Below are positions 51,544-59,582 of a stretch of DNA of 64,000 nt, piece after piece (within the stretch, counting starts at the first letter, position 1; every line of letters starts with the position of its first letter). The notes under the pieces were generated by a model. That model saw only the letters and a program-made list of their open reading frames with translations. It did not search any database and had not been told where the DNA came from. The stretch comes from an uncultured Bacteroidales bacterium (GTDB lineage Bacteria > Bacteroidota > Bacteroidia > Bacteroidales > P3), in contig ONCC01000005.1 of assembly GCA_900316235.1 (NCBI GenBank), forward strand, positions 1 to 64,000, read 5' to 3'. The position numbers were made by a program, and so were the translations under genes.

Positions 51544-53100
51544 ATGAACATACATATTGTACAGCACGATGTGCGGACTAACCGACCGGAGGAGAATTTG
51601 GAATGGATTATGGCGGAGTTGGAGTCGCCGCAGTCGAAGGAGGCGTTGCTGACGGTCTTTCCTGCCTGCACGCTGTGTGGTGCTCCGCTCTATGCCTCAG
51701 CTGGTTATACCGATTTGCAGAAGCGTGCTCAGGCCGCGCTTCAGCAGCTGGTGTCGATGAGTGAGCACAGGGCCTTCCTTGTTGGTTTGCCGTTACAGAT
51801 TCAGGACAAGGGCCTTTGCAACGCCATCGTTTTTGTGCAGAACTGCGCTATCCGCGCCATCATTACCAAGAAGTATCTGGCACCCGACGAGCAGCGTTGC
51901 TTTGTGAGGGGTGAGGGAGTGCAAGTGGTTCAGTTCCATGACGAAAGAATTGCCATTGGTTTTTATGAGGATTTGAAGGAACTGACGCGCGGACATGTCG
52001 ACCAACCCGACCTGATTGTCTGCTGTGGCTGTAATGTGTTTGATTATCAGAAACCTTATCGTACACGCTACCGCATGACGAAGATTGTTGAGGGGCTGAA
52101 TGCGGGCCTGGTGTATGTGAACCGCACTGGAGGCGAGGGTTGCTACCTCTATGCCGGCGGCTCGCTGGCGATGAATGCCGCAGGCGGAGTACTGTGTCAA
52201 CTTCCTTATTTCGAGGATGCTTGCCACACCGTCGACATGCAGCAGATAGAGGAGATCGATGACGAGAAGCCCGAGGCTGTCGAGTTGGTTTACAAGGGAT
52301 TGGTGTGTGGCTTGAGAGATTATTTCCGCAAGAACGGTATCCAGCGTGCTGTGCTGGGTCTGAGTGGCGGCATTGATTCGGCCCTCGTGGCTACGCTGGC
52401 TGTCGACGCCATCGGCGCCGAGAATGTCCACGGACTATTGATGCCCAGCCAGTATTCGACCGACCATTCGGTGAAAGATGCTGAGGACCTGGCTCATAAC
52501 CTAGGCATGAGTTATGATATCGTGCCCATCCGCCCGATGTTTGACCAATTCCGCGAAAGCTTGAAGCCTGTCTTCGGCAACCGTGCTGAGGATGTGACGG
52601 AGGAGAACCTTCAGGCGCGCATCCGCGGAACGTTAGTGATGGCCTATGCCAACAAGTTCGGCGCTATGGCCTTGAATACCACCAACCGCTCGGAGGCCGC
52701 CATGGGCTACGGTACCCTCTACGGCGACAGTTGTGGCGGTTTAGGACTTATTGGAGACCTCTATAAAACAGAAGTTTACCAGCTGAGTGAGTATATCAAT
52801 CGCGACGGTATCCGCATTCCGCAGAACACCATCGACAAAGCGCCGAGCGCCGAGTTGCGTCCGGGTCAGAAGGACAGCGATTCGCTGCCCGACTATGAGG
52901 TCTTGGATGCCGTACTGAACCTCTATCTCGACGAGTCGATGTGCGAGGATGAAATTGTGGACGAGGGCTACGACCGCGACATGGTGCAGATGGTGATTCG
53001 GAAAGTGGCTCAGAACGAGTGGAAACGCCTCCAGTTTGCCCCGCAGTTGAAGGTGAGTCCCGTGAGCTTCGGCTATGACCGTAGGTGGCCGATCAGCTAA
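51544..53100 (+). CDS. nadE: NAD+ synthase with a degenerate glutaminase domain
   Basis: NadE amidates deamido-NAD to NAD. The C-terminal synthetase domain looks complete: LGLSGGIDSALVATLA (P-loop SGGIDS 274-279), LLMPSQYSTDHS, NTTNRSEAAMGYGTLYGD and KAPSAELRPGQKDSDSLPDYEVLD. The N-terminal nitrilase-fold glutaminase domain is abnormal. Where homologues have a FPEL/FSEL glutamate this has VFPACTLCG (Ala41). Where they have the nucleophile in a CED motif this has GFYEDL (Tyr141). Lys109/110 remains, but the LPxxxVFDExRYF segment after it is shortened. At 518 residues it is also smaller than usual glutamine-dependent enzymes. I infer that it uses free ammonia. It stands alone after the fold-back element. 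Confidence 0.9.
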   Translation: MNIHIVQHDVRTNRPEENLEWIMAELESPQSKEALLTVFPACTLCGAPLYASAGYTDLQKRAQAALQQLVSMSEHRAFLVGLPLQIQDKGLCNAIVFVQNCAIRAIITKKYLAPDEQRCFVRGEGVQVVQFHDERIAIGFYEDLKELTRGHVDQPDLIVCCGCNVFDYQKPYRTRYRMTKIVEGLNAGLVYVNRTGGEGCYLYAGGSLAMNAAGGVLCQLPYFEDACHTVDMQQIEEIDDEKPEAVELVYKGLVCGLRDYFRKNGIQRAVLGLSGGIDSALVATLAVDAIGAENVHGLLMPSQYSTDHSVKDAEDLAHNLGMSYDIVPIRPMFDQFRESLKPVFGNRAEDVTEENLQARIRGTLVMAYANKFGAMALNTTNRSEAAMGYGTLYGDSCGGLGLIGDLYKTEVYQLSEYINRDGIRIPQNTIDKAPSAELRPGQKDSDSLPDYEVLDAVLNLYLDESMCEDEIVDEGYDRDMVQMVIRKVAQNEWKRLQFAPQLKVSPVSFGYDRRWPIS

Positions 53101-53134
53101 GTTAAGAATTAAGAATTAAAAATTAAGAATTGCT

Positions 53135-54739
53135 ATGAAAAAGATATTTTTTGCGGCAGCCTTATTTTCAATTTTCAATTTTGACTCTGTCTACGCAGCT
53201 TGGCTTCGAAAAAGCAAACTCGTTTGCTTTTTGCTCATCTTTGGCTGCTCCCAATTTTCAATTTGCCATTCGCAAATGCAGGCGCTGTTCAGTTACAGCA
53301 CGTTCTATTCGCCGACAACCCAGACTCCGTATGTGGAGACCTACCTGTCGTTTGATGCCTGGACAATGCAGTTCGTGAAACAGGACGACGGAACCTACAA
53401 GGCGACGGCAGAGGTGCTGATAGTGGCCAAGCAGGGTGATTCGGTGTGTTTTGCGAAGAAATATGACCTGAATAGTCCCACGGTAGGTACGCTGGATGAA
53501 TTGGATTTTAGTTTTATAGATTTGCAGCGTTTTTCGCTGAAGAACGGAATCTATGACCTTGAGCTGACTTTGCGCGACAAAGGTAGCGAGGAGGCCGCTG
53601 TTTCTGTGACGGAGAAACTGGCCTTGAACTACGACACCAGGCGCCCGATGCTGTCGTCACTGCAACTGATGGCGTCGGCCACACCCACACATCAGGAGAA
53701 TATCTTCTCTCGCGGTGGCTATGACATGGAGCCTTACGTGAGCGATTTCGTCCCCGAGCAGGTGGAACAACTGAATTTCTACTATGAGGTGTACAACATC
53801 AACCAGGAATTGGGGAAAAAGCCTTTTTTGGCGGTGGCCTATGTGGAGCAGCAGGAAACTGGCACGCGTTTCGAGTCGGAGCGCTGCATGAAGCGCAAGC
53901 TGAGCGCTACGGTGGTGCCGGTGTATGGTAGCCTGAACATCGCGGATTTGCCGTCAGGGAACTATAACCTTGTGGTGGAATTGCGTAATAGCGACAACGA
54001 GTTGCTGCTGTATAAGAAATTGCCTTTCTTCCGCTCGAATCCTGGCGTGAAATCGGCTGACAAGATAAGCGATTTTGCCGGTACCTTTGTCGGCGCCTAT
54101 ACCGATGAGGGACAGTTGAATATCTACCTTGACGCCTTGTATCCTATCGCCTCGGAGTATGAGAAGGAGGTGTCGCGCGATCTCATCAAGCGTCCGGGAC
54201 TGGAGGAGAAGCAAGCCTTTCTCTACCGTTTCTGGAAGGAGCGCTACCCGATGAATGCTGAGGTGGAATGGCTGAAATACAAGGAACGTATCGATTTCGT
54301 GCAGGCCAATTTCAGCTATCCCCGCACGATGGGTATCCACACCGACCGTGGCCGTGTCTATCTGCAGTACGGTGCTCCCGACTTTGTGCGTGACGAGAAG
54401 AATTTCGTCTCGGCCCGCAAACTTGGAGCAACACATAGCGGACAGGTGAACATGCTGCAGCAGTCGGGTGTCTCCAACGATGACCAGTTCTCTACCTCCT
54501 CGCAGGGACACATCTATTATCTGCCCTACCAGTTGTGGCGCTACAACAAACTGCCGATGGATGATCCCGAGCGGGTATTCCTCTTTTGGGACGAACATCG
54601 CAGTGGCTACTACACGTTGCTGAACAGCAATGCCCGTGGTGAGGTGCAGGATCCAGGGTGGGAGCGTCGCCTCTGCCGCCAGCAATTGCCAGAAAATGTA
54701 TTGGGTGAGGTGGGAGAACAGTTCCAAAGAGGTTATTGA
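53135..54739 (+). CDS. GWxTD domain-containing secreted protein
   Basis: The 534-residue protein has a signal region, a long beta-rich middle part, and a C-terminal GWxTD domain (about 350-440) with YRFWKERYPMNAEVEWLKYKERIDFV and GIHTDRGRVYLQYGAPDFVRDEKNF. GWxTD proteins occur in Bacteroidota and related phyla; function is unknown. The N-terminus is odd: MKKIFFAAALFSI is followed by about 30 extra residues before a second hydrophobic stretch and SICHSQMQ. The extra part is bounded by an 11-bp direct repeat (see 53164-53264). It is preceded by an AAGAATTAAAAATT-word spacer (53101-53130) and followed closely by the acyltransferase gene. Confidence 0.85.
   Translation: MKKIFFAAALFSIFNFDSVYAAWLRKSKLVCFLLIFGCSQFSICHSQMQALFSYSTFYSPTTQTPYVETYLSFDAWTMQFVKQDDGTYKATAEVLIVAKQGDSVCFAKKYDLNSPTVGTLDELDFSFIDLQRFSLKNGIYDLELTLRDKGSEEAAVSVTEKLALNYDTRRPMLSSLQLMASATPTHQENIFSRGGYDMEPYVSDFVPEQVEQLNFYYEVYNINQELGKKPFLAVAYVEQQETGTRFESERCMKRKLSATVVPVYGSLNIADLPSGNYNLVVELRNSDNELLLYKKLPFFRSNPGVKSADKISDFAGTFVGAYTDEGQLNIYLDALYPIASEYEKEVSRDLIKRPGLEEKQAFLYRFWKERYPMNAEVEWLKYKERIDFVQANFSYPRTMGIHTDRGRVYLQYGAPDFVRDEKNFVSARKLGATHSGQVNMLQQSGVSNDDQFSTSSQGHIYYLPYQLWRYNKLPMDDPERVFLFWDEHRSGYYTLLNSNARGEVQDPGWERRLCRQQLPENVLGEVGEQFQRGY
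53164..53264. repeat. Apparent 90-bp in-frame insertion in a signal-peptide coding region
   Basis: The 11-bp sequence ATTTTCAATTT occurs at 53164-53174 and again, in the same reading frame, at 53254-53264. The 90-bp period is exactly 30 codons. Inside is a hairpin, AAAAAGCAAAC and GTTTGCTTTTT, at about 53210-53233. Removing one period would leave MKKIFFAAALFSICHSQMQ, an ordinary signal peptide. This looks like a small inserted or duplicated element that keeps the frame. Confidence 0.7.
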
Positions 54740-54748
54740 AGTTGACAG

Positions 54749-55564
54749 GTGTTTCTACTTTCGGACATAATATATCTAGTTGCCTATAAACTGCTGGGCT
54801 ATCGGAAGAAGGTGGTGAGACGTAACCTTGCAGTCTCGTTTCCCGAGAAAGGGGAGAGGGAATTGCGGAGGATTGAGCACCGTTTCTATCATCATCTGTG
54901 TGACTTGCTGGTGGAAGGTATCTACAATCTATTCGCTTCGCCGCGGAGCGTGATGAAGCGTTACCGTGTGACCAACCGCGAGTTGGTGAACCGCTATTAC
55001 GAGCAGGGGCGCACGGTGGTACTGATGTCTGCGCATTACAACGATTGGGAGTATATGGTCACCTCGCTCAATATGCAACTGTTCCACCATGGTATCGGTA
55101 TCGGGAAGCCGCTGAGCAACAAGGTGCTTGAGCCGTGGGTCTTCCGTCGTCGCACTCGCTTCGGCACTGAGGTGGTCTATTCCGATACTGTGCGCGAGGT
55201 GGTTGATTTCTACAATCGCCACCATGTGCCTTGTGCGTTGATGATGCTGAGTGACCAGTCGCCGGCCCATGCCGACAAAGCCTATTGGACCACTTTCTTC
55301 CATCAGGATACGGCTTTCTTATATGGAGCCGAATATTTCGCACGCAAGTATGATTATCCCGTGCTGTACTACCGTGTCGACAAGGTGCGACGCGGTCGCT
55401 ACGAGGTAACTTTCGACCTGCTCTGCGAGCATCCGTTGGAAGTACCGCAGTATTCTATTGTGGAGCAATATGTGAGGAAGTTGGAAAAGGACATCGCCGC
55501 CAAACCCCAATACTGGCTATGGAGTCATAGGCGGTGGAAACTTAAAAGGATAAATAATGACTAA
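54749..55564 (+). CDS. LpxL/HtrB-like lipid A or lysophospholipid acyltransferase, short N-terminus
   Basis: The 271-residue protein has the LABLAM acyltransferase features: KVVRRNLAVSFPEKGERELRRIEHRFYHHLCDLLVEG, the HX4E motif in SAHYNDWE, GIGIGKPLSNKVLEPWVFRRR, a DQSP segment and a basic C-terminus. It acts at the inner membrane in Bacteroidota lipid A or aminolipid synthesis. The start must be GTG 54749, because a stop lies two codons upstream. Homologues usually have about 25 more residues forming an N-terminal membrane anchor, of which only FLLSDIIYLVAYKLLG remains. It overlaps the next GT2 by 8 bp. Confidence 0.88.
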   Translation: MFLLSDIIYLVAYKLLGYRKKVVRRNLAVSFPEKGERELRRIEHRFYHHLCDLLVEGIYNLFASPRSVMKRYRVTNRELVNRYYEQGRTVVLMSAHYNDWEYMVTSLNMQLFHHGIGIGKPLSNKVLEPWVFRRRTRFGTEVVYSDTVREVVDFYNRHHVPCALMMLSDQSPAHADKAYWTTFFHQDTAFLYGAEYFARKYDYPVLYYRVDKVRRGRYEVTFDLLCEHPLEVPQYSIVEQYVRKLEKDIAAKPQYWLWSHRRWKLKRINND

Positions 55565-56588
55565 TGTAGCTGTAGTTATACTCAATTGGAATGGGCGAGG
55601 GATGCTTGAGCGTTTCCTGCCTTCGGTGCTGGAACACTCGCGCACCGAGGAAATGGATGTGTCGGTCATCGTGGCCGACAATGGCTCCTCCGACGATTCG
55701 GTGGCTTTTATGCAGGAGCGTTATCCTCAGGTTAGACTCATTCTTCTGGACAAGAACTATGGCTTTGCAGAAGGCTACAACAGGGCTCTCTCCCAAGTGG
55801 AGGCCGACTATTATGTGCTGCTGAATAGCGACGTGGAGTGTACACCCAATTGGATTCAGCCCGTGGTGGAAATGATGGAACGTGATCCGCAGGTGGCCAT
55901 TGCTCAACCTAAGTTATTGATGTACGATCAAAAGGATACTTTCGAGTATGCTGGTGGCGCTGGTGGTTTCATTGACCAATATGGATATCCTTTCTGCCGT
56001 GGACGCATTTTCTCGACGCTTGAAAAAGACCACGGGCAGTACGATGACGAGTGCAACATCTTCTGGGCTACGGGTGCAGCCATGTTTGTCCGTGCCGAGG
56101 TGTTTCACCAGTTTGGAGGTCTCGATGGCGATTTCTTTGCCCACATGGAAGAGATTGATTTCTGCTGGCGCGTGAAAAACAATGGTTATAAAGTACGCTA
56201 TTGTCCCCGTTCGGTGGTCTACCATGTCGGTGGCGGTACGCTCCCCAAGTCCTCCCCCTTCAAAACTCGACTCAATTTCCGTAATAACCTCTCCATGCTT
56301 TATAAGAACCTGCCATCTTCACGCCTCAAGCACGTTATCCGCCTTCGGTTGATTCTCGACGGGATAGCGGCTCTAAAGTTCCTGGCTCAGGGTCATATTG
56401 GCGAGTTTAAGGCCGTCCGCACCGCCCATCGTGAGTTCCGGAACTTGCGTCCACAACTACAGGCAAAACGTGATGCTATAAAACAACAAACAGTCTCAGA
56501 TGTTTATCCGAGACTGCTGCTGTTAGATTATTATTTCTTGCGCCGCACTGTCTTCTCGACGCTGAAACCATTTACTCCTTGTTCTTGA
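55557..56588 (+). CDS. Family 2 glycosyltransferase
   Basis: The 343-residue protein has the GT2 head VAVVILNWNGRGMLERFLPSVL, NGSSDDSV, NYGFAEGYNRAL and LLNSDVE (metal site), then ATGAAMFVRAEVF and FFAHMEEIDFCWRVKNNGY. It resembles rhamnosyl- or other dTDP-sugar transferases that extend surface polysaccharide from memory. It follows the acyltransferase with an 8-bp overlap, so both probably serve envelope glycolipid assembly. Its last 17 bp overlap the convergent ompH gene. Confidence 0.92.
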   Translation: MTNVAVVILNWNGRGMLERFLPSVLEHSRTEEMDVSVIVADNGSSDDSVAFMQERYPQVRLILLDKNYGFAEGYNRALSQVEADYYVLLNSDVECTPNWIQPVVEMMERDPQVAIAQPKLLMYDQKDTFEYAGGAGGFIDQYGYPFCRGRIFSTLEKDHGQYDDECNIFWATGAAMFVRAEVFHQFGGLDGDFFAHMEEIDFCWRVKNNGYKVRYCPRSVVYHVGGGTLPKSSPFKTRLNFRNNLSMLYKNLPSSRLKHVIRLRLILDGIAALKFLAQGHIGEFKAVRTAHREFRNLRPQLQAKRDAIKQQTVSDVYPRLLLLDYYFLRRTVFSTLKPFTPCS

Positions 56589-57195
56589 GGTTCTTGTACT
56601 CTTCGTTCAGGCCGTCGAGAATCTCCTGTGTGATGTCCATACCCGGGTTGAGGTAGAGGTTGGGAGAGTTCTCAAAGGTCTTCCGCATGATAATGTCAAA
56701 CTGCTGGTTTGCGGCGTTGTATTCGCGCACAAAAGCGAAGATGGCGTTCAACAGCTTGGTGTTCTCACTAATCTGGCGCTCCATGATTTTGGCCGTCAGT
56801 TCCTGCTCAAGAGTCGACATTTTCTCTGCTCTTTGCTTCAGTTCAGCCTCTTTGGCCTGCTGCTGAGTCAGCGTCATGTTCGCTCCGTTCTTCAGGTAGT
56901 CCTGATAGTCCTTCTGAAATTTCTCCATCTGCTGCTTGCCGTAGGCTTCCTGCTGGCTCTTAAACTCCAGAAGTTCCGCTTCCAGGTCTTTCGCATATTG
57001 GTAGTTGGCCAACAGTGTGTCAGTGTCGACATAGGCGATGGTGAGGCCTCCTTCCTTCTGTAAGGGTGCCGTGGCTTCCGCGTTCACCTTGCTCTTGGGA
57101 GTGCTGGTGAAATGGATGATGTAGATGCCCACCAAGCCGAGGAACAACACAGCGTTGCAGGCCAATAAAATTTTGCTAAGTTTGTTGTTTTCCAT
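56572..57195 (-). CDS. OmpH/Skp family periplasmic chaperone
   Basis: The 207-residue protein has an N-terminal membrane anchor (about 8-28) in place of a cleaved signal. IAYVDTDTLLANYQYAKDLEAEL, the OmpH start motif, comes next, then a long coiled coil (about 65-150, FKSQQEAYGKQQMEKFQKDY to LEQELTAKIMERQIS) and a C-terminal helix-strand. Skp-type proteins hold unfolded outer-membrane proteins in the periplasm. Its ATG shares a base with the gltX stop (TAATG), so it is coupled to gltX. Confidence 0.88.
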   Translation of the reverse strand: MENNKLSKILLACNAVLFLGLVGIYIIHFTSTPKSKVNAEATAPLQKEGGLTIAYVDTDTLLANYQYAKDLEAELLEFKSQQEAYGKQQMEKFQKDYQDYLKNGANMTLTQQQAKEAELKQRAEKMSTLEQELTAKIMERQISENTKLLNAIFAFVREYNAANQQFDIIMRKTFENSPNLYLNPGMDITQEILDGLNEEYKNLKNKE

Positions 57196-58718
57196 TATTG
57201 TTCTATTTTCAGTTTTTCTATTGCTTTTTCTATCCGTCGGATGGTCTCCTCTTTCCCTATCGTCAGCACCAGCGTAATCATGTCGGGCCCCACAGTCCGC
57301 CCCACCACCGCTATGCGCAGCGAGTTCATCACCTTGCCAGTGTTCAGGCCGTTGGCGGCGATGTAGTCGTCGAGCAATGCTTTGTGGATAGCATCATGTT
57401 CAAAGGGGACGGTATTGAGTATCTCGATGACCTTCGCCATGTGGATATGCATGTCGGGTGTCCAGCGCTTGGCTACGTCTTTCTCGTTGTACTCCGTCGG
57501 AGCCTCGAAAAAGTAGCAGCACGTATCCCACAACTCGCTGGGGAAGGTGATACGCTCTTTCATCATGCCCGCAACTTTGACAATATAGTTACGGTCGGCC
57601 TCAATGCCGCGTTCCTTCAACTGAGCCTCGAGCAAGTCTGCCACCTGCTCGTCACTGAGCTTCTGGAAGTATTCGTGCTGGAACCATTTGGCTTTGTCTA
57701 GATTGAACTTGGCGCCGTTCTTGCTGATATGCTCCACGTTGAAGAGTTTAATCAGCTCCTCCATCGACATAATCTCTTGTTCGGTTCCCGGGTTCCAACC
57801 CATCAGCGCCAGCATGTTGACTACCGCCTGGGGCAAGTAACCCTGTTCACGGTAGCCGCTACTCACTTCTCCGCTCTTGGGGTCGTGCCATTCCAGCGGG
57901 AAGACGGGGAATCCGAGGCGGTCGCCGTCGCGCTTGCTCAGCTTGCCGTTGCCTTCGGGCTTCAGCAGCAAGGGCAGATGGGCAAACCTCGGCATGGTAT
58001 CCTCCCAGCCAAAGGCTTTATACAGCATCACGTGCAGCGGCGCACTCGGCAACCACTCCTCTCCACGGATAACGTGGGTAATCTCCATGGTGTGGTCATC
58101 GACGATATTGGCTAGGTGGTAGGTGGGCATACCGTCGCTCTTGAAGAGCACTTTGTCGTCCAGCAGGCGGCTGTTCATGGTGACGTCTCCGCGTATCATG
58201 TCGTGCACCGTGATGTCGATATTGTCGGGGAACTTGAAGCGCACCACATAGGGCTCGCCGGCGTCGATGCGGCGCTGAGCTTCCTCCATACCGAGCGAGA
58301 GACTGTTCTCCATCTCCCCACGTGTGTTGCAGTCGTATTGGAATGTCTTCTTCTGTGCTTCAAACTCTTTGCGTTTTGCCTCCAATGCTTCGGGCTTGTC
58401 GAAAGCGTAGTAGGCCCAGCCGTCGCGGATGAGCTGGTCGGCATACTGGCGGTACATGGGCTTGCGGTCACTCTGTCGGTACGGACCGTAGGGGCCTCCA
58501 AGATGGACGCCTTCATCAAATTTGATGCCCAGCCAGTCGAGAGCCTCTATGATATACTGTTCGGCACCCGGCACAAAGCGGCCTTGATCGGTATCCTCGA
58601 TACGGAGAATCATCTGTCCGCCGTTCTGGCGGGCGAAAAGGTAGTTGTAGAGGGCGGTACGCACACCGCCGATGTGAAGCGGCCCCGTAGGGGAGGGGGC
58701 GAATCTTACTCTTACCAT
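57195..58718 (-). CDS. gltX: Glutamate--tRNA ligase
   Basis: GltX charges tRNA-Glu. The 507-residue class I synthetase has the HIGH signature [18 protein letters not shown] (9-26), [10 protein letters not shown] (38-47), the KMSKS-type loop [14 protein letters not shown] (about 260) and the GoxB-like anticodon region. Length is normal. It is preceded by a barrel gene 18 bp upstream and followed by ompH with a one-base overlap. Confidence 0.97.
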   Translation of the reverse strand: MVRVRFAPSPTGPLHIGGVRTALYNYLFARQNGGQMILRIEDTDQGRFVPGAEQYIIEALDWLGIKFDEGVHLGGPYGPYRQSDRKPMYRQYADQLIRDGWAYYAFDKPEALEAKRKEFEAQKKTFQYDCNTRGEMENSLSLGMEEAQRRIDAGEPYVVRFKFPDNIDITVHDMIRGDVTMNSRLLDDKVLFKSDGMPTYHLANIVDDHTMEITHVIRGEEWLPSAPLHVMLYKAFGWEDTMPRFAHLPLLLKPEGNGKLSKRDGDRLGFPVFPLEWHDPKSGEVSSGYREQGYLPQAVVNMLALMGWNPGTEQEIMSMEELIKLFNVEHISKNGAKFNLDKAKWFQHEYFQKLSDEQVADLLEAQLKERGIEADRNYIVKVAGMMKERITFPSELWDTCCYFFEAPTEYNEKDVAKRWTPDMHIHMAKVIEILNTVPFEHDAIHKALLDDYIAANGLNTGKVMNSLRIAVVGRTVGPDMITLVLTIGKEETIRRIEKAIEKLKIEQ

Positions 58719-58736
58719 TTATGTCTGTTTTCTTAG

Positions 58737-59522
58737 TTATTCTTTCATGAAACTCCCTAGACTATAGCTCAGGGATAGCATATACGAGACGTTGTTTCCG
58801 TTGGGGATCTTCACGTCTACATTGTTGCTTGCTCCGTTCTCGATGATACGGAGAATGTCGGTGCCTTCCGAGGTCGCCAGAAAGCCGTGGTCGATATAGA
58901 ACGAGGCCGTCAGACCCTTATATTCATAACTGAGACCGATGATAGCGCTGACATCCAGTCGATTCAGGTGGTTGAACACCTTTCTGTCCTCCTCCGAACC
59001 GTTGAAGTTCACGTCATAGTTGGCCGTTGTCGAGGTGACACTGGGCGTTATCTTCCGGTCTCCATAGCGACCGAAGAGTCCATAACTCACCGATGGCCCC
59101 ACAAAGAATCCCACCACATGACCGGCCTGGCGAATAGGAAGCTCATAGTGGACGCAGGCCAGAATGGGCAACTGAAGGTAGTAGGCATGATAGAAACCTT
59201 CTCGGTACATCAGGCTGGCTCCATTCTCCAAAACCTCCTCGAAGTTGCTGCCCTTGCGTGTCAGGTTGAGCCCTGTCTGCAGGAAGAAGGTCTCCTCCAG
59301 CACGCTCTCGCTCTTGACAAAGGTGTAGTTGATGTAGCCTCCAATGGCGGCTCCCAGTATCGGCGACTTTGTCGACAGGTCGTCATGCATTGTGGCAAAG
59401 CCGACGCCCACCTTTACGCCATAGTCGCCAAACTGCGCCTTTGCCGAGGTGAAAGGTGAAAGGTGAAAGGTGAAAATCACCGCCACCATAATAATCCTTC
59501 CAATTATCTTCTTGTTTATCAT
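58737..59522 (-). CDS. PorT-family outer membrane beta-barrel protein
   Basis: The 261-residue protein has a signal peptide whose hydrophobic core reads VIFTFHLSPFTSAKAQ and is coded by four tandem AGGTGAA/TTCACCT units (59447-59474). The mature part is an eight-stranded-barrel-like pattern: DYGVKVGVGFATMHDDLS, ETFFLQTGLNLTRKGS, YLQLPILACVHYEL, GFFVGPSVSYGLFGRYGD and a final YMLSLSYSLG strand. This matches the PorT/OmpA-like barrel family. It lies upstream of gltX on the same strand. A role in T9SS is possible but not shown. Confidence 0.85.
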   Translation of the reverse strand: MINKKIIGRIIMVAVIFTFHLSPFTSAKAQFGDYGVKVGVGFATMHDDLSTKSPILGAAIGGYINYTFVKSESVLEETFFLQTGLNLTRKGSNFEEVLENGASLMYREGFYHAYYLQLPILACVHYELPIRQAGHVVGFFVGPSVSYGLFGRYGDRKITPSVTSTTANYDVNFNGSEEDRKVFNHLNRLDVSAIIGLSYEYKGLTASFYIDHGFLATSEGTDILRIIENGASNNVDVKIPNGNNVSYMLSLSYSLGSFMKE

Positions 59523-59581
59523 GTTTTTTTATTTTTATTGTTTCTGTTTCCTTTTACCTCTCACCTTTCACCTCTCACCTT
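59447..59581. repeat. AGGTGAA/TTCACCT heptamer repeats in a signal peptide and the adjacent gap
   Basis: Four exact AGGTGAA copies at 59447-59474 lie inside the coding region of the barrel gene. The opposite-strand words (ACCTCTCACCTTTCACC) fill 59556-59581 just before the end of the peptidase gene. The two blocks are inverted with respect to each other, about 80 bp apart. Confidence 0.75.
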
Positions 59582-59582
59582 G

